Of a DNA stretch of 64,000 nucleotides, positions 53,632 through 60,901 are shown one piece after another. This stretch comes from Aquabacterium sp. NJ1 (GTDB lineage: Bacteria; Pseudomonadota; Gammaproteobacteria; Burkholderiales; Burkholderiaceae_C). Location: NCBI RefSeq assembly GCF_000768065.1, contig NZ_JRKM01000001.1, positions 868,001 to 932,000 on the forward strand. Direction: 5' to 3'. The position numbers and the translations under genes are program-made. Under the pieces are notes generated by a model. That model was given only the letters and a program-made list of their open reading frames with translations, did not search any database and was not told the DNA's origin. The first letter of the stretch is position 1. Every line of letters starts with the position of its first letter.

Positions 53632-54660
53632 ATGCCCATCGAACGCAGTTACCTCGGCTCCGCCAGCCCCAGCTATGCGCTGGCGGTGCTGGAGTATTTC
53701 GAGCAACGCAGCATCAACCCTGAAGATGTGTTTGATCCAGCACGTGTGCACGACATCCGGCAAGGAGCCGACACGCAACGGCTGAGCATCCTGCAATGGC
53801 AAGGCATGCTGCAGCAGGCGGCGAAGTACCTGGGCGACCCGGCCTTCCCGCTGAAGCTGGCCGAGACCATCAAGATGCGCCACCTGGGCATGCTGGGCTT
53901 TCTGCTGATGTCGTGCGACACGCTGGGGGCCGCCGCCGCCACGCTGCAGCGCTACGAGCAATTGCTAGACAGCGTCAACGAGGCCGAGTTCCAGGCCGAG
54001 GGCGAACACTGCACGCTGACCTGGCGCCCGCTCATCGAGAACCCGCCTGTGGACTTCATCATGTTGTCCATGAGCTTGTGGGCGCACCAGGCGCGCAAGC
54101 TGGCGGAGCGGCCGGACCTGGTCTGCGATGCCTGCTTCACGTTTGCCGAGCCTGACAGCGCAGCGGTGCGGGCCTGCTTCGAGGCCACTTTTGGCGGGCG
54201 TGTGCAGTTCAACAAGGGCGTCAACCAGTTGCGCATCCCCATGGCCTACCTGAGCCTGCCTGTGGCGCAGCGCGACCGGCATGTGCATGCCTCTTTGCGG
54301 CAACAGGCTGAAACCGATCTGGTCAAGCTGCTGGGACAGGATCACGGCTTCATGGCGCACCTTGAAACGCTGCTGGCCGAGCGCCTGCCCATGGGCGAGG
54401 TCACGCTGCAGCATCTGGCCACTGAGTTGCAACTGGCACCCCGCACCTTGCAGACGCGGCTGGAGCAGCACGGCGAAACCTACCGCGAGGTGCTGGACCG
54501 CGTGCGCTACCGTCAGGCAGAACGCCTGTTGCGCAACCCGCGAATGACGCTGGCCCATGTGGCGGACCTGCTCGGCTTCTCAGATCAAAGCGGCTTCCAG
54601 CATGCGTTCAAGCGCTGGGCGGGGGTGTCGCCCGGCGACTATCGGCGGCGCCTGACCTGA
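53632..54660 (+). CDS. AraC-family transcriptional regulator
   Basis: This 342-residue regulator has an N-terminal Arabinose_bd-type (PF12625, OruR-like) ligand domain over about 20-205 (FPLKLAETIKMRHLGMLGFL, LAERPDLVCDACFTF) and a C-terminal double HTH. The first helix pair is VTLQHLATELQLAPRTLQTR and the second MTLAHVADLLGFSDQSGFQH, then FKRWAGVSPGDYRRRL, the AraC signature end. The ligand is unknown. It converges on the secreted lipase gene (21 bases between stops), so control of that gene is only a guess. Confidence 0.92.
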   Translation: MPIERSYLGSASPSYALAVLEYFEQRSINPEDVFDPARVHDIRQGADTQRLSILQWQGMLQQAAKYLGDPAFPLKLAETIKMRHLGMLGFLLMSCDTLGAAAATLQRYEQLLDSVNEAEFQAEGEHCTLTWRPLIENPPVDFIMLSMSLWAHQARKLAERPDLVCDACFTFAEPDSAAVRACFEATFGGRVQFNKGVNQLRIPMAYLSLPVAQRDRHVHASLRQQAETDLVKLLGQDHGFMAHLETLLAERLPMGEVTLQHLATELQLAPRTLQTRLEQHGETYREVLDRVRYRQAERLLRNPRMTLAHVADLLGFSDQSGFQHAFKRWAGVSPGDYRRRLT

Positions 54661-54681
54661 GCAGTCAGGCGCCAAGCTGCG

Positions 54682-55929
54682 TCACTTGCAGTTGGTGGGA
54701 GCAGGCACGTCGTTCAGGCGGTCCTGCAAATAGGCAAAGGCCTTGCCAAAGCCCGTGACGGCCAGCAGCAAGTGGTCGTTGTAGGTCCGGCTGTATTGCA
54801 CCTTCACGCCCTGGCTGCAGTACTTGTTCACCAGCGCGTCCACATCGGCCACCGGCATGAGCTCATCCACCGTGCCTTCGTAGATGTAGACGGGTGCCCC
54901 CGGTGTGCGCTGCCCCAGGCGGTTCTCGGCAATGATCTGCTTGACCACGGGCACATCCAGCAACTGCGGCACGGTGGTGTTGCTGCTCATCTTCTGGAAG
55001 GCGAAGTTCAGCAGCGGGTCAGGTGCACCGGTGAGGAACTGCCCCAGGCACATGTTCTGCGCCTTGGCCAGCATGGTCTTGCCTTTGTCATTGGTCAGCG
55101 TGGCCGTATCCACCTCCGGGTAGCCATTGGCCAGCGCGGCCACGGCACCGAAGTACACGCCCGCCCAGAAGCCGCCATCCACCTTGCGGGCAATGTCACC
55201 CAGGTCCACGGCCACGCCACCGGCCGCCACGCCCTTGATGTTCAGCTCGGGCGCATAACTGCGGTACAGCTCATTGGCCCAGTTGGCCGCGATCGCACCG
55301 CCCGAGTAGCCCGAGATCACCACCGGGGTGCTGGCACCATTGAGGCCGGCGGGGTTGAAGTTCTCTGCCGCGCGGATGCCGTCGAGCACACCGTGGCCGG
55401 AGTTCAAACCGATCGTCCACAGCGACTTCAAACCCTCGTAGTCAGGCGACATCACCACCAGGCCATTCTTCAAGGCGGTCTGGATCAAGGCCTGTTCCAG
55501 CGCCGTACCTTTGACGAACTCGTAGGACGGCGCGCAACGCAGCGTCAAGGCGTCATACGCAACGTTGTAGGCCATCAACTGTCGGTTGGTCGCCGGCGCG
55601 TTGTCCGGCAAGAGCACCGTACCCACCATGGCCACGGGGCGCCCCTTGTGGTCGGTGCTGCGGTACATCAGTTGCCAGGCCTGGCCTTTCACCGGAAAGA
55701 GGTAGTAGGCCTTGGCGTTGATCTCGCGGTAGCGCAGCACCGTGCCAGGCATCACCGCGCCCAACTCCACCTCGCTGGGCGCGGTGTAGAACGTGTCGTT
55801 CTTGGGCTCCAGCGGTGGCGTGGGTGGGGCAGGAAAGGCCTGCTGCGCCGCAGCGGGGTGCGACAAAGTTGCGGCCAGGGCGGCCATGCTGGCGAGGCCA
55901 GTCAGGATGCGGTTGAGGGATGTCGTCAT
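54682..55929 (-). CDS. Secreted lipase-family alpha/beta hydrolase (secretory lipase, LIP type)
   Basis: This is 415 residues from ATG 55929, with a signal peptide (LTGLASMAALAATLSHPAAA|QQ). The family is the secretory lipase group first known from Candida and found in actinobacteria and proteobacteria. The nucleophile elbow is GYSGG in VVISGYSGGAIAANW. Candidate catalytic Asp is in YEGTVDELMPVADV and His in YNDHLLLAVTGFGKA. Cys at RCAPSYEF, NMCLGQ, KYCSQG and the C-terminus suggest disulfides, as expected outside the cytosol. The substrate may be lipids or esters. An upstream open frame to 56079 is not signal-like and is excluded. Confidence 0.87.
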   Translation of the reverse strand: MTTSLNRILTGLASMAALAATLSHPAAAQQAFPAPPTPPLEPKNDTFYTAPSEVELGAVMPGTVLRYREINAKAYYLFPVKGQAWQLMYRSTDHKGRPVAMVGTVLLPDNAPATNRQLMAYNVAYDALTLRCAPSYEFVKGTALEQALIQTALKNGLVVMSPDYEGLKSLWTIGLNSGHGVLDGIRAAENFNPAGLNGASTPVVISGYSGGAIAANWANELYRSYAPELNIKGVAAGGVAVDLGDIARKVDGGFWAGVYFGAVAALANGYPEVDTATLTNDKGKTMLAKAQNMCLGQFLTGAPDPLLNFAFQKMSSNTTVPQLLDVPVVKQIIAENRLGQRTPGAPVYIYEGTVDELMPVADVDALVNKYCSQGVKVQYSRTYNDHLLLAVTGFGKAFAYLQDRLNDVPAPTNCK

Positions 55930-55966
55930 GTTGATGCGCTGCGCTGTCTCTTGGTGTTGCTCTGAA

Positions 55967-55988
55967 CCGCGGCCAGCGAGGGCCGCGG
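55967..55988 (-). promoter_or_regulatory. Perfect hairpin in the lipase upstream region
   Basis: CCGCGGCC-AGCGAG-GGCCGCGG is an eight-pair stem, 37 bases before the lipase ATG. A second stem GATGCC/GGCATC lies just beyond (55991-56012 region). They fall in a 249-base gap between the lipase and chloride-channel genes. Possible leader structure or operator; the rest of the gap shows no gene. Confidence 0.35.
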
Positions 55989-56178
55989 CATGATGCCGAC
56001 GCACGGAGGCATCGGCGAGCACATGGTGAAAGCAGCTCACCAGTCTGTATTGCGCGTTCGCGCAGATGTCATGCGGCAACGCGCATAAGCAGGGTTAGCC
56101 CCGAGCCGGATTCAAGATGGCAAGACCGCCAGCAGGGGGGCACCGACGTGACGACAAGGACCCGTGCGAACGGCATGC

Positions 56179-57942
56179 TCAGCGGGTCAGGCTCGCCCCC
56201 ATCAGCAGCATCACATCGGTCTTGGTGGCCGAGCCAAGGAGCTTGCGCACGCCACCTTCATCGCTCACCACGGGGAGGCGTTCGCCGTGATGACGCGCAA
56301 ACACCAGCAGCGCCGCGCTCATGTCCATATCAGGCGTTAGCGCGGGGAACTCACGCAGCAGGATGTCGCTGGCGAACAGGGTCGGCACAGCATGCTGGGC
56401 CATGGCGCGCGCCACGTCATGCAAAGACACCGCACCCACGAACCCGCCTTGCTCGTTGACGACATAAAGATACTGCACCCGGTGTCGGGCGAATACCTGA
56501 GCCAATTCAGCCACGCTCGTCTGGGGCGTCACGCTGGGGCGATCCGGCTTGATCAGATCAGCTACCGTGGTCAGCCTGATGGCTTGCACGCCGGCGTCCG
56601 TGCGCTGGCTGCGCAGAGAGGCGGCGTAAACAGAACCGCGGCGAAAAACACGCGCTACCGAATACGCACTCACGCAAGCCAGCATCAGCGGCAAGGTGAT
56701 CTGGTAGCTCATCGTCATTTCCGAAATCATCAGAATCGACATCAACGGCGCATGGGTGGTTGCCGCCAGCATGGCCCCCATGGCCACGGCAGCACAGGCG
56801 CTGGGCAAAGCCATGCCGGGCACCAACGCATTGAGTGCATGCGCATAAAGCGCACCAAATGTTGCGCCAACAAACAAGGTCGGCGTGAACACACCACCCA
56901 CCGCCCCACTGCCCACTGTCGCCGACGTGGCCAGCAGCTTGGCCATCAGGACCAGCAACAATGCCTGCCAGCCCCATGGGGAGCCCAGAATCGAGTTCAC
57001 AACGCTGTAGCCATTTCCCCAGACCTGAGGCTCGTACATCGACACCAGGCCAACGATCAGCCCACCCAAGGCGAGCCGGAGCGCGAGCGGCAGTGGTAGC
57101 CGGGCAAACAGGCTTTTGGCGGCATCCAGCATCCAGAGAAACGCAGGCGCGACCAGGCCAGTCAGCGCGCCCAGCATCAAATATGGCAAGACATCGGCGC
57201 CAGCGATCGGCGCGAACGCGGGCATGTCATAGCTTGCGTGATACCCCACCACCTGATGGATCACGATGCTGGCACTGACCGACGCAACCAACAATGGCCC
57301 GAGCCCGGACATCGCCACCGAGCCCAACACGATTTCCGAGACGAACAAGGCCCCTGCAATGGGTGCGTTATAGGCAGACGCGATGCCTGCTGCAGCACCG
57401 CAGGCTGTGAGCAGGCGCTGGCGCGGCACATTGAAATCGACCGACTTGCCGAGCACGGATGCGGCCATCGCGCCCAACTGCACCATGGCCCCTTCTCGCC
57501 CGATCGAAGCACCAGAAGCAATCGACAGCAAGGAGGACAAGCTGCGCAACAGCGACTGCCCCGGCTTGATCACGCCATCTCCTGCGGCGATGGCCTCCAT
57601 GTAATCAGGGGCCGAACGCGCTCCCGGCATGCGTCGGGCCAGGACGAGTACGGTACCCGCCAGCAACCCACCAAGCGCCGGGATCCAGACGCGTTGCCAA
57701 GGCTGCAGTGCACTGGCCACCGCAACCAGGCTCCCCGTGTGACGAGTGAAACCCCATTGAAGCAAGGAAATCGCTTCACGAAAAGCCACCGTGGCCAGCG
57801 CCCCCACCACCCCTGCCAGCGCCGCCCACAACCAAAGCGTGTTGCCGGGCCGTGGCATCAAGCGCTCTATCAAGCGCAGCCTGAAACTCAGCAGCCGCCT
57901 GTACCAATCTGATTTTCTGGGTGGCATCGCCGGTCCGCTCAT
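56179..57942 (-). CDS. clcB: ClC-family chloride channel/transporter with CBS domains
   Basis: This 587-residue membrane protein has about ten or more hydrophobic segments. ClC selectivity motifs are visible: SGASIGREGAMVQLGA (gating Glu), and GSGAVGGVFTPTLFVGATFG. The C-terminal ~140 residues form a CBS pair (TVADLIKPDRPSVTPQTSVA; VPTLFASDILLREFPALTPD) that may bind adenine nucleotides. It resembles bacterial ClcB-type proteins more than ClcA. Whether it is a channel or Cl-/H+ exchanger cannot be decided here. It starts at ATG 57942; the next upstream gene is 73 bases away on the same strand. Confidence 0.9.
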   Translation of the reverse strand: MSGPAMPPRKSDWYRRLLSFRLRLIERLMPRPGNTLWLWAALAGVVGALATVAFREAISLLQWGFTRHTGSLVAVASALQPWQRVWIPALGGLLAGTVLVLARRMPGARSAPDYMEAIAAGDGVIKPGQSLLRSLSSLLSIASGASIGREGAMVQLGAMAASVLGKSVDFNVPRQRLLTACGAAAGIASAYNAPIAGALFVSEIVLGSVAMSGLGPLLVASVSASIVIHQVVGYHASYDMPAFAPIAGADVLPYLMLGALTGLVAPAFLWMLDAAKSLFARLPLPLALRLALGGLIVGLVSMYEPQVWGNGYSVVNSILGSPWGWQALLLVLMAKLLATSATVGSGAVGGVFTPTLFVGATFGALYAHALNALVPGMALPSACAAVAMGAMLAATTHAPLMSILMISEMTMSYQITLPLMLACVSAYSVARVFRRGSVYAASLRSQRTDAGVQAIRLTTVADLIKPDRPSVTPQTSVAELAQVFARHRVQYLYVVNEQGGFVGAVSLHDVARAMAQHAVPTLFASDILLREFPALTPDMDMSAALLVFARHHGERLPVVSDEGGVRKLLGSATKTDVMLLMGASLTR

Positions 57943-58015
57943 GGTGATGATCAGCAGGCGCGTGCCTGCGCAAGAAGCGGCACGACGATGGTTGCCAACG
58001 GCAAGACCTGGCTGA

Positions 58016-58531
58016 TCACCCTTGGAGACCCGCTTGCAGCACCGCCAGACAGCGCGCTCTCACCGTCTCCGGCAAATCGACGATGGCGTGCGCCAGGCAG
58101 GCGCGGGCAACCCGCTGGGCGTCTTCCAGCGCCCCCTGTTGCGAATAAACAAGCATCAGTCGCTCGTAGGGGTGGCTGCCGCAGAACATGTCGTCCACGT
58201 TCGCCTCATACAGGGCCATGGCGGCATCCAGCTGCCCTTGCTTTTCCAGGGCCTCACCGCGCACATTGCGCTCGGTCAGCACGGACTCCATCTCATGGAT
58301 GCGCGCCCGGAGTGCATCGCCACCGTCTTCGCCGCAGGCCATGACCCGCCCCAGTTCACGGCGAGCCTCGTTGAGCTGCAACTGCAGCGGGCGCCGGTCT
58401 TCCTGACCTGCTTGTGTCGGACCGGCCACCGTCAGCAGCCTGTACATGCGCCCGAGAATGCCCACCAAGCACCTCAATAGAAGCCCCTCATCGAAACGGA
58501 TGACCCGCAAGAGGAGAGAAGCGTCAACCAT
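58016..58531 (-). CDS. Hypothetical protein, helical (TPR-like)
   Basis: This is about 171 residues from ATG 58531 (MVDASLLLRVIRFDEG). It has no signal peptide. The N-terminal part is hydrophobic-basic. The rest is predicted helical, with EALEKQGQLDAAMALYEANV and ERLMLVYSQQGALEDAQRVA, which look like two tetratricopeptide-type helix pairs. No family or function was recognised. No good ribosome site is visible, and ATG 58447 is an alternative start. It lies between tRNA-Ser and the chloride-channel gene, both on the same strand. Confidence 0.6.
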   Translation of the reverse strand: MVDASLLLRVIRFDEGLLLRCLVGILGRMYRLLTVAGPTQAGQEDRRPLQLQLNEARRELGRVMACGEDGGDALRARIHEMESVLTERNVRGEALEKQGQLDAAMALYEANVDDMFCGSHPYERLMLVYSQQGALEDAQRVARACLAHAIVDLPETVRARCLAVLQAGLQG

Positions 58532-58568
58532 GAAATGCCCAAGCAACTCATTGACTCGGGCCAGATAC

Positions 58569-58658
58569 TGGCGGGTGCGGTGAGATTCGAACTCACGGAG
58601 GGGATAAACCCTCGCCGGTTTTCAAGACCGGTGCCTTAAACCGCTCGGCCACACACCC
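58569..58658 (-). tRNA. tRNA-Ser (UGA anticodon)
   Basis: A 90-base gene reading GGGTGTGTGGCCGAGCGGTT at its 5' end. The acceptor stem GGGTGTG pairs with CGCACCC (one G-U), followed by discriminator G and an encoded CCA. The anticodon loop CTTGAAA gives anticodon TGA (58624-58622). A long variable arm (GCGAGGGTTTATCCCCTC) is the serine hallmark. The T loop is GTTCGAATC. It decodes UCA and other UCN codons. Confidence 0.97.
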
Positions 58659-58703
58659 TGAAGCTCGCCATTGTAGTGGCTTTGGCCACAGCTTTGCTGC
58701 CGC

Positions 58704-59531
58704 TCAAGCCTTGCCCGGCTTTTGCGCCTGCGGGCAATCGATCTGAATGAGCTCGCGCGTGGCGCCGTCGACACGCACCGCCGAGAGCTGGCCGCCCCAG
58801 ACGCAGCCGGTGTCCAGCGCCAGCAGGTCGTCACGGTTGATGAGCCCCAGCGTGGACCAATGCCCGAAGGCCACGGGCGTGCCCTCGGTGCGGCGCCCCG
58901 GCACGTCGAACCAGGGCATGAAACCCTCGGGCGCGCCGTCGCTGCCGTCCTTGGTGGCGAATTCCATCGTGCCGTCCACCGAACAAAAGCGCAGGCGTGT
59001 CAGGCTGTTGACCACACAGCGCCAGCGCGGCACGCCTTGCAGGCTGTCATCCCAGCGCTCGGGCTCGTTGCCGTACATGCGGGTCAGGAACTCCCCCAGG
59101 TCCGGCCCGGCCAGCATGGCCTCGACCTCACCGGCCAGCGCCACGGTCTGCGCAGCATCCCATTGCGGCACCACGCCGGCATGCACCATCAGCCATCCGT
59201 GCTCATGAACGGCCAGGCGCTGCTGGCGGATCCAGTTGAGCCAATCGTCCCGGTCGGGCGCGTTCAGGATGGTGTCGAGCGTGTCACTGCGGTGGGGCTT
59301 GCGCACGCCATGGGCCACCGCCAGCAGGTGCAGATCGTGGTTGCCCAGCAGGCAGGTGGCCGAGTTGTCCAGCTCGCGCAGGCGGCGCAGCACGCCCAGC
59401 GAATCAGGCCCCCGGTTGACCAGATCGCCCAAGATGTAGACGTGGTCCCTTGAAGGAGAGAAATCAATGGTCTGCAACAACCGCTCAAAAGGGTTGCAAC
59501 AACCTTGCAGGTCGCCAACTAAATAGATCAT
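58704..59531 (-). CDS. apaH: Bis(5'-nucleosyl)-tetraphosphatase, symmetrical
   Basis: This 275-residue phosphoesterase hydrolyses Ap4A to two ADP and also affects NpnN-capped RNAs. The metallophosphatase motifs are MIYLVGDLQGCCNPFERLL, ILGDLVNRGPDSLGVLR, CLLGNHDLHLLAVAHG, MVHAGVVPQWD and the later VAFGHWSTLGL. ATG 59531 starts the first strand directly. It is divergent from the CNNM-like gene, with 74 bases between the starts, and lies just upstream of tRNA-Ser on the same strand. Confidence 0.95.
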   Translation of the reverse strand: MIYLVGDLQGCCNPFERLLQTIDFSPSRDHVYILGDLVNRGPDSLGVLRRLRELDNSATCLLGNHDLHLLAVAHGVRKPHRSDTLDTILNAPDRDDWLNWIRQQRLAVHEHGWLMVHAGVVPQWDAAQTVALAGEVEAMLAGPDLGEFLTRMYGNEPERWDDSLQGVPRWRCVVNSLTRLRFCSVDGTMEFATKDGSDGAPEGFMPWFDVPGRRTEGTPVAFGHWSTLGLINRDDLLALDTGCVWGGQLSAVRVDGATRELIQIDCPQAQKPGKA

Positions 59532-59605
59532 GGAACGGATTCTGCTACGCTTATGGGCCCTTTACAGACGGCCCGGCCAAGGCATTGCCCGACGCGGCGC
59601 CACAC

Positions 59606-60901
59606 ATGGAACTTGCTCTACTGTTTTTTCTGACCCTGCTCAACGGCTGTTTCGCCATGTCGGAGATGGCGCTTGCCGCCAGCCGCAAGGCGCGCTTGCA
59701 GGTCATGGCCGAAACCGGCGACGTGGGCGCTCAGACCGCCATCGAGCTCCACGACAACCCCACGCAGTTCCTGTCCACCGTTCAGATCGGCATCACCTCC
59801 ACGGGCGTGCTCAACGGCATCGTGGGCGACGCGGCTTTCTCCGAACCGCTTGCACACTGGCTGCATGCGCAGTTCGACCTGCATGAACGTGCCGCGGCCA
59901 TTTCTGCCACCGGCATCGTGGTGCTCATCATCACCTTCGTGACCATCATCTTTGGTGAGCTGGTGCCCAAGCGTGTGGGCCAGCTCTACCCCGAGACGGT
60001 GGCCCGCCTGGTGTCGCAGCCCATGAAGTGGCTGTCCCGGATGGCCAAACCTTTTGTGCGCCTGCTGGCGGCCACCACGGTGGCCATCCTCAAACTGCTG
60101 GGCATCAAGGACAACGGCAACCGCAGCGTGACGGAAGAAGAGATTGCCGCCCAGTTGGAAGAAGGCCTGGACGCCGGCGTGATCGAGGCCCATGAGCACC
60201 AGATGGTGCGCAATGTGTTCCGCCTGGATGAGCGCCAGATCGGCTCGATGATGATCCCGCGCAGCGACATCGCCTGGCTCAACATCGACGCGCCCATGGA
60301 AGACAACCTGGCCACGATTGCCGAGCACGGCTATTCGCGCTACCCCGTCTGTCGGGGCGGCCTGGACGACGTGGTGGGCGTGGCCACGGCCCAGCAACTG
60401 CTGCATCAGCTGACCCAGCATCAATCCAATGACCTGAGCGAAGGCCTGATGCCCGCGGTGTTCGTTCCCGAAACCCTCTCGGGCATGGAGCTGCTGGAGC
60501 ACTTCCGCGCCTCGGACACACAGATGGTGTTCGTGGTGGACGAATACGGCGAAGTGCAAGGTGTGATCACGCTGCGTGACGTGCTGGAAGCCATCACAGG
60601 CGAATTCACGCCCACCGAATCGGAAGATGCCTGGGCCATCCAGCGCGAGGATGGCTCCTGGTTGATCGACGGCCTCATCCCCATGCCGGAGCTGAAGGAT
60701 CGCCTGGAAATGAAGGCCCTGCCCGATGAGGACCGTGGCCGCTACAACACCCTGGCCGGCATGGTCATGCTGTTGCTGGGTCGCCTGCCTGAGACCACCG
60801 ACTCGGTTGACTGGGAAGGCTGGCGCTTCGAGGTGGTGGACATGGACGGCAAGCGCATCGACAAGATCCTGGCCAGCCGCATCAACACGCACGAAGGCTG
60901 A
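59606..60901 (+). CDS. Hemolysin-family protein: CNNM (DUF21), CBS pair and CorC_HlyC domains
   Basis: This is 431 residues from ATG 59606 (MELALLFFLTLLNGCFAMSE). The N-terminal DUF21/CNNM membrane domain (about 1-190) has NGCFAMSEMALAASRKARL and FVTIIFGELVPKRVGQ. The CBS pair (about 210-330) has RNVFRLDERQIGSMMIPRSD, and the CorC_HlyC transporter-associated domain closes the protein (EDAWAIQREDGSWLIDGLI). Relatives are implicated in magnesium efflux; hemolysin is a historical name. The upstream open frame overlaps divergent apaH and is excluded. Its stop touches the comEC stop on the other strand. Confidence 0.92.
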   Translation: MELALLFFLTLLNGCFAMSEMALAASRKARLQVMAETGDVGAQTAIELHDNPTQFLSTVQIGITSTGVLNGIVGDAAFSEPLAHWLHAQFDLHERAAAISATGIVVLIITFVTIIFGELVPKRVGQLYPETVARLVSQPMKWLSRMAKPFVRLLAATTVAILKLLGIKDNGNRSVTEEEIAAQLEEGLDAGVIEAHEHQMVRNVFRLDERQIGSMMIPRSDIAWLNIDAPMEDNLATIAEHGYSRYPVCRGGLDDVVGVATAQQLLHQLTQHQSNDLSEGLMPAVFVPETLSGMELLEHFRASDTQMVFVVDEYGEVQGVITLRDVLEAITGEFTPTESEDAWAIQREDGSWLIDGLIPMPELKDRLEMKALPDEDRGRYNTLAGMVMLLLGRLPETTDSVDWEGWRFEVVDMDGKRIDKILASRINTHEG

